Of a stretch of 28,355 nt of DNA, positions 15,650-23,846 are shown piece after piece. The stretch covers positions 1 to 28,355 of the forward strand of contig CALVAU010000021.1 of the NCBI GenBank assembly GCA_944325615.1, written 5' to 3'. Origin of the DNA: Candidatus Gastranaerophilales bacterium (lineage in GTDB: Bacteria > Cyanobacteriota > Vampirovibrionia > Gastranaerophilales > Gastranaerophilaceae). The translations under genes and the position numbers were made by a program. Below the pieces are notes generated by a model. It saw nothing but the letters and a program-made list of their open reading frames with translations. It did no database searches and was not told where the DNA came from. Within the stretch, counting starts at the first letter, position 1, and every line of letters begins with the position of its first letter.

Positions 15650-17041
15650 TTAAGCCAAATATTTTTTAGCTGTTTCTTTGTCAAAAACTTCAATACTGTT
15701 TTTTGAATGGATAAATATAATGCAGCCAATAATGGATTTTAGTGTCTCAAAATCAGAAATGGACATTTTATTTCGCAAATCTTCCATGTTATTTGCCATA
15801 AATTCCATAATGATAGTTTTGTTGTCATATACAAGACTTGAAAAATAGTCAAAAGCTTCTTTGTTTTTTATCCCTTCAAGATAAATTATGTCAGGGGATT
15901 GGAATTCTATAAATCTTGAAGCTTTGTCCATGTTAAAACCTATATTTTCATTCAACTCGCATTGATTTACGTTTTCAAGATTGTATTTTGCAAGACTTTC
16001 TAAAGTCATTATATTCTTATTTTTGTTTTTAGAGGCTGTTTCTAGTAAAAGCGAATATATTACATGAGTTTTTCCGCTCAAAGGAGACCCGCAAACTAAA
16101 ATTACACCAGGTGTATCAAGTGCATTTTTGACAATTTTCAATTGATTGTCGTTTGTAATAATTTTATTTAAAGCTTTTGGCGGTTTATAAATTTTTAGAA
16201 AAATTCTTTCTCCCATTATTGTTGGAAAAGTTGAAATACTTGCAATTACAGAGATATCGTCAACTTTAAAACTTAATTTGCCAAGTTGCGGCACTTCACT
16301 CACAGAAGGATCCAATTCGGCAAGAGTTTTAAGTTTTGCCGTAAAAGAAAGAGTAAGAACTGATGGTATTATTCCTTTGTTTTGAATTTCACCGTTTTTT
16401 TTGAAGTTAACACCAAGTCCGGTATCTTCTCTTTGGAAAAGTACTTCATGAACATTTTCCATGATAGCTTGTTTTAAGATTGAACGAACAATCTTTTGGA
16501 TATGCATATCAGAAAGGTCTTCGCTATGGAGCTCTTCTCTCCAATCAAATCCTGAATTGTCAGATTCTGTATATATTTCACCAACTGTAATATCATTAGG
16601 ATAATACTCTTCGATTTTTTTTAATATTACAGCTTCAGAAGCAAGTACCGGCTCAATTGAGCAAGCTGCACTTTCTACAATTTTGTCAATTGCAAAAAGA
16701 TCTAAAGGGTCTGCCATTGCAACAGTTAAAGTATCTTCGATTTTGAATAAAGGCAGAATTTTAAACCTTTTAGCGTCTGTATAATTTATGTATTTAAGAC
16801 ACTTTGTATCCAAGCTGTAATCATCTAGATTAACAAATGGGGTGTGAAGTTTGTTTTCTAAAAATTTTATCAAAACATCTTCTGTCAGCATTCCGGAATT
16901 TATAAGAGCCTGTCCTATATTAATATTTTGAGCATTAGCAATTTCTTGTGCCTGTTCTAAAGTTTCATAAGGCACTAATCCTGCTCTGACTAAATCATAT
17001 TTTAATTTTTCAAGCGTTTTGTTTGTTACTGCATCCATCAT
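15650..17041 (-). CDS. Degenerate PilB/GspE-like ATPase with MshEN N-terminal domain
   Basis: 463 residues. The N-terminal ~150 residues match the GspE/PilB MshEN region (GQALINSGMLTEDVLIKFLE, then LPLFKIEDTLTVAMADPLD), which can bind c-di-GMP in other PilB proteins. The C-terminal part is a secretion-ATPase fold with a complete Walker A, GSPLSGKT (Lys324). The other catalytic features are worn: the Asp box (usually ASDIHIEP) reads NVHEVLFQ, the Walker B region (usually VGEIRDxET) reads YLEGIKNKEA, the His box lacks its His, and the C-terminal zinc-binding Cys are missing. It probably binds nucleotide without being a normal pilus motor, so a regulatory role is inferred. It overlaps the upstream CheY-like gene by 32 bp. 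Confidence 0.8.
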   Translation of the reverse strand: MMDAVTNKTLEKLKYDLVRAGLVPYETLEQAQEIANAQNINIGQALINSGMLTEDVLIKFLENKLHTPFVNLDDYSLDTKCLKYINYTDAKRFKILPLFKIEDTLTVAMADPLDLFAIDKIVESAACSIEPVLASEAVILKKIEEYYPNDITVGEIYTESDNSGFDWREELHSEDLSDMHIQKIVRSILKQAIMENVHEVLFQREDTGLGVNFKKNGEIQNKGIIPSVLTLSFTAKLKTLAELDPSVSEVPQLGKLSFKVDDISVIASISTFPTIMGERIFLKIYKPPKALNKIITNDNQLKIVKNALDTPGVILVCGSPLSGKTHVIYSLLLETASKNKNKNIMTLESLAKYNLENVNQCELNENIGFNMDKASRFIEFQSPDIIYLEGIKNKEAFDYFSSLVYDNKTIIMEFMANNMEDLRNKMSISDFETLKSIIGCIIFIHSKNSIEVFDKETAKKYLA

Positions 17042-17408
17042 TTTCTTTGCTTAAATATTTCTCAACCAGTCTTAATACATCATCTAAATCAAAAGGTTTT
17101 GTAATATATTCATCAGCACCTGTTTCTTCGCCGATAAGTTTGTCTTCAGCTTGAGAACGTGCTGTAATCATCAAAATAGGTATATTTTTATATTTGTTGT
17201 CGAATTTTAGTAATCGGCTTATTTTATAACCGTTGATTTTAGGCATCATAACATCAAGAATTATTAAATCAGGAATCAGCTCTTTTGCAAGCTTAAGTCC
17301 GTCTTCTCCGTTCAATGCTGTGAAACAATTATATCCGGTTGCCTCAAGTACAAATTTTAAACTTTCTACAATATCCTGTTCGTCATCGACAATTAAAATT
17401 TTTTTCAT
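17010..17408 (-). CDS. Single-domain response regulator (CheY-like)
   Basis: 132 residues, one receiver domain and nothing else. The acidic pair is Asp8-Asp9 (ILIVDDEQD), the phosphoacceptor Asp52 (IILDVMMPKING), Thr82 (MITARS) and Lys104 (YITKPFD) are all present, so it should be phosphorylated normally. With no output domain it must act through a protein partner. Its gene overlaps the PilB-like ATPase by 32 bp, which makes that protein the first candidate; the receiver-GAF kinase at 19240-20946 could be its phosphodonor. AGGG precedes the ATG, with an extended -10 promoter close upstream. Confidence 0.95.
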   Translation of the reverse strand: MKKILIVDDEQDIVESLKFVLEATGYNCFTALNGEDGLKLAKELIPDLIILDVMMPKINGYKISRLLKFDNKYKNIPILMITARSQAEDKLIGEETGADEYITKPFDLDDVLRLVEKYLSKENDGCSNKQNA

Positions 17409-17430
17409 AGTTCCCTAATCCTTTAATTGT

Positions 17431-17439
17431 ATTATATCA
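17431..17439 (-). promoter_or_regulatory. Extended -10 promoter of the receiver/PilB-like operon
   Basis: On the minus strand TGATATAAT, a TGn extension plus perfect -10 TATAAT, with no good -35. Transcription would begin near 17425, giving a short leader before the ATG at 17408. Confidence 0.55.
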
Positions 17440-17553
17440 TATTAATACTTATCTTCTAGATTGTTAAAATTTGTAAATTGAATAATCTTAATCTGTTAAA
17501 AAATATTATTTTTCGATTTAAATTAAATGAAACTTAAGCAACAGGAGGATAAA

Positions 17554-18435
17554 ATGTTAAAATTGTCGAATCCGATGATGCGTTTTGAAGGGTGGGAACC
17601 ATCCGGATTGTTTAAACGAACACCGGATACTAGATCTGTAGAGGAATTAAGAGCATCGATCGAAGCATGGGCAAGAAAAGTCCCTGATGTAAAACTTATT
17701 TTGCCGGAATTGAAAAATATGAATCCGAAACATTTAGGACTTGTTGCTGATACTATTGAGTTATCTCAAAAACCAGCTACTTTCTATAAAGATGTTGATA
17801 TGATTAACCCTGAAGAGGGTAAGTCTTTTTGGAGTCCATTGGAAATGCTTATGGTTACATTCCCGATAGTATCTAAGCAAAAACCTCATGCAATGGATTT
17901 TTCTCAAGAAGTAATTGACCAGACTGGTAAATTGATGTCAAAATTCTTTTTGAAATCTGCTGCTGATAAAAATATTCTTTTGGAAAAAGGGGCTGATGAA
18001 AAATACAGAGCAGCTATTCCTTTAGTTGAAGATTTGGCAAAGGAAGCTATTAGTGTACCTTTAGATAAATCTGCTTATAGTAGGCAAAAAGCTTTTGTCG
18101 ATAAAGTTCTTTCGGTAATAAATAAAGATACTGATCTTGAAAAAATTGATTATTTAAAAGAGATATATAAGATTCTTGCAGGAAGAATTTTGCCAAAATT
18201 CAATATATATAATCTGCTTACAAGTAAAGCTTCTCTAAGTACAATAAAAGAGAATGCAAAATCCTTAGATTTAGCGATAGGAATGGCATATTCACATGGG
18301 AAAATTTTGGATGTAAACGAATTTTTAATCAAGGACACAAATGATGTCAGAATCCCATTCTATAATTCGGAAAATGCTCCTTTACAACGTTTGAGCAGGG
18401 AAGATTTGATAAAAAGTATGCGTTCCGGTATATAA
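17554..18435 (+). CDS. Unknown protein, first of two tandem paralogues
   Basis: 293 residues from ATG 17554, chosen because AGGAGG (17543-17548) lies 5 nt before it; ATG 17527 is in frame but has no such site. There is no signal peptide or membrane segment, and the protein looks helical and cytoplasmic. Its first ~120 residues match the next gene closely (RFEGWEPSG, PDTRSVEELRASIEAW, then the block MNPKHLGLVADTIEL). The rest is more diverged but keeps NKDTDLEK and HGKILDVNEFL near the end. It carries about 20 extra C-terminal residues (NSENAPLQRLSREDLIKSMRSGI region) lacking in its paralogue. I recognise no family; it is probably lineage-specific. Confidence 0.75.
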   Translation: MLKLSNPMMRFEGWEPSGLFKRTPDTRSVEELRASIEAWARKVPDVKLILPELKNMNPKHLGLVADTIELSQKPATFYKDVDMINPEEGKSFWSPLEMLMVTFPIVSKQKPHAMDFSQEVIDQTGKLMSKFFLKSAADKNILLEKGADEKYRAAIPLVEDLAKEAISVPLDKSAYSRQKAFVDKVLSVINKDTDLEKIDYLKEIYKILAGRILPKFNIYNLLTSKASLSTIKENAKSLDLAIGMAYSHGKILDVNEFLIKDTNDVRIPFYNSENAPLQRLSREDLIKSMRSGI

Positions 18436-18477
18436 ATAAGTAAATTTATTTAATTTTAATAACAGAAAGGATTTTAT

Positions 18478-19248
18478 ATGACATTAAAATTGACCAGATT
18501 TGATGGTTGGAATACTTTAGGAGCTGTTAAACACCCTAAAGATACAAGAACGGTTGACGAGCTTAAAGATGCAATTAAAACTTGGGCTTTAGCGAATAAA
18601 GAGGTAAAAGAATTTTTACCGCATTTAAATGATATGAACCCAAAGCATTTAGGACTTGTTGCTGATACTATTGAATTAGCAAATCGCAAGGCTTGTTTAC
18701 CTAATGATATAAATTTAAAAAGTCAAACCTCAGCAGGAAAAACGCTTTTAGGAGTATTATTGGATATGATTCCAGTTGCGTCCAAAAATAATCCTAATGC
18801 GGTTGAGTTTGCCCAAGAAGTAATCAATAATACGGATTCAATTACATCCAAATACTTTTTGTGGCAATTAACGGGTAGTCCGTTTTTGAATAAAGATTAT
18901 GCAGAATATTTTAAGGCTGCGACACCGCTTGTTGAAATATTTGCGAAATCAGCACTTGAGCATCCAAAAATTTATTCTTATGAAAATCAGATGAATTTTA
19001 TGAATATAATTGAAAATGTAGTAAATAAAGATGCAGATATCGAAAAAGTAGGACTATTAAAACCTATTTATGAAAAAATCAAAGATAAAGGTTATATAAT
19101 ATTAGATAAATTTGTAACAGGCAAAACCCCTATTGAAAAGATTAAAGATAATCTCTCAACTCTTGATAAAGTTGCGGATTTGTTTCATAAAAACGGAAAA
19201 TTGCTTGATGCTGGTGAATATTTGACTAAAAATACAAACCTATACTAA
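18478..19248 (+). CDS. Unknown protein, second of two tandem paralogues
   Basis: 256 residues, 42 nt after its paralogue, preceded by AGAAAGGA. Shared features, in order: RFDGWNTLG, DTRTVDELKDAIKTWA, the identical 15-residue block MNPKHLGLVADTIEL, FAQEVINNTD, a SKYFL motif, NKDADIEK, and a C-terminal HKNGKLLDAGEYL. The near-identity of the central block at DNA as well as protein level suggests fairly recent duplication or gene conversion under constraint. There is no membrane segment. The 3' end overlaps the convergent histidine kinase gene by 9 bp. Function unknown. Confidence 0.75.
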   Translation: MTLKLTRFDGWNTLGAVKHPKDTRTVDELKDAIKTWALANKEVKEFLPHLNDMNPKHLGLVADTIELANRKACLPNDINLKSQTSAGKTLLGVLLDMIPVASKNNPNAVEFAQEVINNTDSITSKYFLWQLTGSPFLNKDYAEYFKAATPLVEIFAKSALEHPKIYSYENQMNFMNIIENVVNKDADIEKVGLLKPIYEKIKDKGYIILDKFVTGKTPIEKIKDNLSTLDKVADLFHKNGKLLDAGEYLTKNTNLY

Positions 19249-20946
19249 TGCTTTTTCTCTAATAGCAGACATATCAACAGGTAAGGCAAAATAGAATTTA
19301 GACCCCTTATTTAGCTCACTTTCGCACCAGATTGAGCCATTGTGAGCTTCAAGAAGTTGTTTTGCAATTGGAAGCCCCAGTCCTGAGCCGCCAACTTTTC
19401 TTGATAGGGAATTTTCTATTTGTGCAAACTTGTCAAATACATGAAGTAAATCATTCTCTTGAATGCCAATTCCTTCATCTTCTACGGATACAACTATATA
19501 ATCCCCATTCAGCTTTTTTAATTCATCAGTAAAACATGAGGGATATTTAATTTCTGCAGAATTTTTTAATTCAGATTTGATTGTAATCCTTTTACCTTCA
19601 GGTGTAAATTTAATCGCATTTGACAAAAGATTAGTTAGTACCTGCTCAAGTCTTTGCGAATCCGCTAAAATTTCAGGCAAATTTTCAGTTTCTAAAGTTT
19701 CAATATTTAAGGATTTTTCCTTAGCAAGTCCTGAAAGAGCGGATTTTACATAATCTATTATTGTATGAATATCCACAGGTTTAAAATGAAAATCCATTTT
19801 TCCTGCTTCAATTTTTGAAATATCAAGCAGGTCATTGATAATACCTGACAGTCTTGCTACATTTTGTTTAGCCATTGATAGGAATTTTTCACTTGCTGGA
19901 GTTTTTTCTCCGCATCTTCCGCTTAATAGGATATCAATTGAATTTTTTATAGACGTGAGCGGAGTCCTTAACTCATGAGATACTATTGATATAAACTCAG
20001 ATTTTAATTTTTCAAGTTTTTCAAGTTTTTTATTTGTCTCAATTATTTCTTGATATAAAGTTGCACTTTTTAGCGGTAAAGATACTTGTTGTGCTATGGT
20101 CTGGAAACATTTTGCGTCTTCTGATGTAAAATGGTTTTCTTTAAAAACTTCAATGCAGCCATAAAAATTTTCCCCAAGAGCAATCGGGGCAAACATGTTA
20201 TCAAACTGGAATAGTGTGAAATTAAATCTGTTTGCCGGATATTTAACGTTTTTTATAATCTTAAGATTGTTTTCATTGATTTCGTAAGGTGCTTTTTTGT
20301 TTTCAAATAAAGATTTGTAGTTGATTACAGTTCTTAGTTTTATCGCATCTAACATCTCATCAGATAATTCATAAAGTGAATTTAATAAAAGTAATGGAGT
20401 ATTATCCTCGCAGAAAGACAAAGTACAGGCTAAAGAAAAACTTAGAGATTTATCCAGTCCATCTATCATATATTCAAGCAGTTGTTCTTTATCCAGAGTC
20501 CCTGCAAATTGAGAACTTGTATTATAAAGCGTATTTAATCTGTATAAGCTCTCGGCTAAATCTTTATTCGTATTAGAAAGTTTTTGCAGAGAATTTTTGC
20601 TTCTCAGGTTGATATTTAAAGTTGCCAATATCAGATTTTCATCAAAATCTTTTGTAATTATACCGTTTATGTGTTTAATAATATCTTTATCAAAATCTTT
20701 TTCGGATTTTAGGAGTATAATCACGGAATTATCTTTGATAGATTTTATTTTCTTTATGATGTTAAGCGGATTGACTGAATTGAGGGCGTCATCCAATAAT
20801 ATTAAATCAAAATTCTCAGCCTCAATGATTTCTTCAATCATATCAATATCTGATGATGAAGTCAGAATATAAGAGTTGTCTTCACAAAGTTTTTTATATT
20901 TACAGATTATATCCTTATTTTCAGCTACTAAGAAAATCCTAACCAT
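19240..20946 (-). CDS. Histidine kinase with N-terminal receiver-like and GAF domains
   Basis: 568 residues from ATG 20946; the frame is open further upstream to a TTG, but the receiver fold begins at MVRIFLVAEN. The order is a receiver-like domain (about 1-115; FDLILLDDAL keeps the Asp, IITKDFD the Lys, but the usual N-terminal acidic pair is only Glu), a linker, a GAF-like domain (about 145-300), a short coiled coil, HisKA with SHELRTPLTSIKNS (His about 324), and HATPase with NLLSNAIKFTPEG, DEGIGI, FDKFAQ and GGSGLGLPIA. There are no membrane segments, so it is a soluble sensor, probably binding a small ligand through GAF. No clear ribosome binding site precedes the start. It is convergent with the paralogue pair. 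Confidence 0.92.
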   Translation of the reverse strand: MVRIFLVAENKDIICKYKKLCEDNSYILTSSSDIDMIEEIIEAENFDLILLDDALNSVNPLNIIKKIKSIKDNSVIILLKSEKDFDKDIIKHINGIITKDFDENLILATLNINLRSKNSLQKLSNTNKDLAESLYRLNTLYNTSSQFAGTLDKEQLLEYMIDGLDKSLSFSLACTLSFCEDNTPLLLLNSLYELSDEMLDAIKLRTVINYKSLFENKKAPYEINENNLKIIKNVKYPANRFNFTLFQFDNMFAPIALGENFYGCIEVFKENHFTSEDAKCFQTIAQQVSLPLKSATLYQEIIETNKKLEKLEKLKSEFISIVSHELRTPLTSIKNSIDILLSGRCGEKTPASEKFLSMAKQNVARLSGIINDLLDISKIEAGKMDFHFKPVDIHTIIDYVKSALSGLAKEKSLNIETLETENLPEILADSQRLEQVLTNLLSNAIKFTPEGKRITIKSELKNSAEIKYPSCFTDELKKLNGDYIVVSVEDEGIGIQENDLLHVFDKFAQIENSLSRKVGGSGLGLPIAKQLLEAHNGSIWCESELNKGSKFYFALPVDMSAIREKALV

Positions 20947-21111
20947 AATATTTATGGTAGCAATATAATGAATATTTTGCAAATTTTTAAAGAAAGTTTA
21001 TTTGAGTGTGAATTTTTGTAAAAAAATGAATAATACTGTTGATATTTATTAAAGAAACAATAAAAACTGCCGTATATTTCGATAAGTATAACTGTAAGAA
21101 AGGCAAAGTCA

Positions 21112-22776
21112 ATGGGCTTATCCGCATCACAGGCAAGATTATTAAGCATAACCTCAAGACTTTCTGATAACGAACTTCGTTCTCAGACAATAACTACTGC
21201 CAAGATGTCTCTTGCTAATAGAACAACTGAGGCAAGTGCTGAATATATGGATGCATTGAGTTCTACAAACCTTTTATTTACAACTTATGATGGTTCTGGT
21301 AACAAAGTTACCGAAAAATTGACTGGTACATCTTTAAGTTTATATGGACCATTGAAGAATCAATATGGAATTATTAATCAAAATGGTCAAATTCTTGTAA
21401 GTGAGCTTGATGCGACAAATTACGAGAACAGTAATAATTTACAGGAATTTTTGGATAAATACGGGGTTTTGCAACCGGAAGGCGAAGGTGAAATGGTTGA
21501 AGTCAAAAACCCTGAATATGATGTTGCTTGGGATGAGTATAACAAAGTATATGATGAATGGAAATCAAAAGAGCCGAATAAATATGATGAAAAATATTGG
21601 GAAGAACAATCTAACTATGATAATGAGTTATATAGAAAATTTAAAGCAGCATCTGCACCATGTTATGTAAAAGCTGAAAAAGGTGATATGTACTGTTATA
21701 GACACGTATTAGCACATTTGTTATATTCAGAGTTTGATGATACTGGTTCTAAAAATTATACAACTATATTGAATGCTCCAATAACTATTGATACAGGTTT
21801 TATTTTTGGGTCAAATATTAATTCAAATGGTAACACTCCTGATATGCTGGTTGTATCAGAGGAAGTATGTTCTGATGAGAACATAATTTATGCTGCTGAA
21901 AATGAAGAGATGAAGCAAAAATTGCTTGATGTAATGAATGATCCAAATGCTACTGAGCAAGAAAAATTTAATGTACAAATGACAAACAATTACTATTTGG
22001 ATGAAAATGGAGATCCTCAACTAAAAAAATTGACTCAAAAAATTGTTGATATGTTCTATACAATTACTTATGCAAGTGACATGGGATTACAGTTCCAACC
22101 AGATTTGTATGATTTGTTAATGTCATTTGAACAAGATATGGAACAAGCATTCAAGAAAAAAGTTTTCAAAGAAGATTTATACGAAAGTGATAGAGATGCT
22201 TGGCTTGAACAGGAACCAGAAAAACCAGATGTACCATATTATGTTGAAGAAGAAGTTCGTAAAATCGTAGATAAAGATAAAGGCCAATGGTATGTCAACT
22301 TGTGGCATAGAATGAACGGCGAAAGCGATATTAAAGTCGGAACTGCTGATGAAGAAGGCAATATAGTACAAGGCGGAAAAACTGAAGGTGGCCTTCCAAT
22401 GTATAAGGTATTGGAAGATGGGCTTATGAATAGTTCAGAATGGCTTCAATATGCTTTGAATAATGGAACAGTAACATTAGAAAGAGTAGATTTTACAGAT
22501 CCGACAGAAGAAGGTACTGGACTTGCTGATTGTACTTGGACTTCTATAGTCTGGACAAGTTCTTCTGATATTACAGAAGAAGAAAACGAAGCTGCAGTTG
22601 CTGCTGCTGAAGTTAAGTATGAGCAAGCACTTAGAGATATCGAATCTAAAGATAAGCAATATGATAATCAATTGAAAATTTTAGATACTGAACATAATGC
22701 TTTGCAAACAGAATATGACAGTGTCAAAAGTGTTATTGAAAAAACTATTGAAAGGAATTTGAAACTCTATTCATAA
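21112..22776 (+). CDS. Unknown large acidic protein with helical ends (flagellin-like layout)
   Basis: 554 residues; AGAAAGG lies 8 nt before the ATG. I recognise no named family. The first ~55 residues (MGLSASQARLLSITSRLSD, then TTAKMSLANRTTEASAEYMDAL) form a likely amphipathic helix, and the last ~70 residues (from EENEAAVAAAEV to the end) form a long coiled coil. The middle is acidic and rich in Asp, Glu, Asn, Tyr and Trp, with no signal peptide or membrane segment. Helical N- and C-termini around a variable middle is the plan of flagellins and hook-associated proteins, and N-termini of this style recur in Gastranaerophilales as I remember them. Export by a specialised system is possible but unproven. 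It is monocistronic or followed by the next gene. Confidence 0.72.
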   Translation: MGLSASQARLLSITSRLSDNELRSQTITTAKMSLANRTTEASAEYMDALSSTNLLFTTYDGSGNKVTEKLTGTSLSLYGPLKNQYGIINQNGQILVSELDATNYENSNNLQEFLDKYGVLQPEGEGEMVEVKNPEYDVAWDEYNKVYDEWKSKEPNKYDEKYWEEQSNYDNELYRKFKAASAPCYVKAEKGDMYCYRHVLAHLLYSEFDDTGSKNYTTILNAPITIDTGFIFGSNINSNGNTPDMLVVSEEVCSDENIIYAAENEEMKQKLLDVMNDPNATEQEKFNVQMTNNYYLDENGDPQLKKLTQKIVDMFYTITYASDMGLQFQPDLYDLLMSFEQDMEQAFKKKVFKEDLYESDRDAWLEQEPEKPDVPYYVEEEVRKIVDKDKGQWYVNLWHRMNGESDIKVGTADEEGNIVQGGKTEGGLPMYKVLEDGLMNSSEWLQYALNNGTVTLERVDFTDPTEEGTGLADCTWTSIVWTSSSDITEEENEAAVAAAEVKYEQALRDIESKDKQYDNQLKILDTEHNALQTEYDSVKSVIEKTIERNLKLYS

Positions 22777-22836
22777 AAATTCTAATAAAATGTCAAAATT
22801 TATAATAATAAGTGAAGTGTATATAAGGAGAAAACA

Positions 22837-23841
22837 ATGGACAAATTTAAAATTAGTCAGTTAAGGGATTATTTCCTAAAGACAAATGATACTAACGTGA
22901 GTTACAAAGATTTGTCAAAGGAAGATTTGCTAAGTCTTGCAATATTATCAATTTTTGATAAAAAAGGTGAGACTGTAAAAGGTGCAAATTATTCTTATGA
23001 GCGACCTGACGGTGTAATTGATGAAAATGAGCTTAAGATAACTCAAAAAGAGTATGAAAAGGCTATAAAACAAATTTATAAACAATTAAAAAAAGAAACA
23101 GACAATGAAATTTCAGCCCTAAAGATGCCATCATATCAGGAGTTACAAGCAATGATGGCAAATGATAATAAAATTGATTTTGATGAATTAAAAATGTTTG
23201 CAATAAACGGTATGATTAGAAAACAGGGCCTTGAAAAGCCTGAGCCTGTTCTTATTCCGGATAAAACCGGTAATAATACATTGTCAGATGATGAAAAAAT
23301 GGAATTTATTAATGATGCAATGATTAACCATGAAGATGATATTTATCGTATTCAAGGCATGGTCGAAGCTGCAGAACAAAAAGGAGAAAAATTTTCATTA
23401 CCCGCTCCTGCTCAGTTGCAGACTTCTCAAAATTTGATTGATAATTTCACACCGGATAATGATGTTGCGTTTAATTTACAAGATGGGTTTGATGGAAAAC
23501 AATTTAATGAAAACGGTCAAATGCTCACGAGAATAAATAATCACGCTGGATTTTATGAAAAATATAAATATTATTCACCAGATGATAAAAACTATTCTGA
23601 GATGATGCGATATAAAGGCAACGGTTATAAAGCCGAATATTGGCGAGTAGAAAACCTAAAAGATATAAATGGACAAACTTTTAAAGGTAAAGTCCAATAC
23701 ATATTGGATGAAAACGAAAAAATTTACAAAATTGTTTTGCCTCCAAATGCTGTAAAAGATCAGGCTGTGGAAGATTTTAATGACTATAAGCTTTATGAAA
23801 GAGTTCTAAAATATGACTCTGAGCTTGGTGATATGGAATAA
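22837..23841 (+). CDS. Unknown protein with EF-hand-like loops
   Basis: 334 residues; AAGGAG precedes the ATG by 7 nt. Two segments resemble the second half of calcium-binding EF-hand loops: RPDGVIDENEL (about 57-66) and NDNKIDFDELKMF (about 109-121). Both keep the DGxIDxxE-like spacing but lack acidic residues at loop positions 1 and 3, so calcium binding is uncertain. The rest is Lys/Asp/Asn-rich, with a possible beta-rich C-terminal part (YKGNGYKAEYWRVENL, then KVQYILDENEKIYKIVL). No signal peptide. It is separated by 60 nt from the flagellin-like gene, without a terminator, so the two may be co-transcribed. It ends 5 bp from the convergent stringent-response gene. Confidence 0.72.
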   Translation: MDKFKISQLRDYFLKTNDTNVSYKDLSKEDLLSLAILSIFDKKGETVKGANYSYERPDGVIDENELKITQKEYEKAIKQIYKQLKKETDNEISALKMPSYQELQAMMANDNKIDFDELKMFAINGMIRKQGLEKPEPVLIPDKTGNNTLSDDEKMEFINDAMINHEDDIYRIQGMVEAAEQKGEKFSLPAPAQLQTSQNLIDNFTPDNDVAFNLQDGFDGKQFNENGQMLTRINNHAGFYEKYKYYSPDDKNYSEMMRYKGNGYKAEYWRVENLKDINGQTFKGKVQYILDENEKIYKIVLPPNAVKDQAVEDFNDYKLYERVLKYDSELGDME

Positions 23842-23846
23842 TAGCT

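Noticed and set aside
20947..20982. Extension of the histidine kinase to TTG 20982
   Set aside because: It adds 12 residues ahead of the receiver fold, with no ribosome binding site and a rare start codon.
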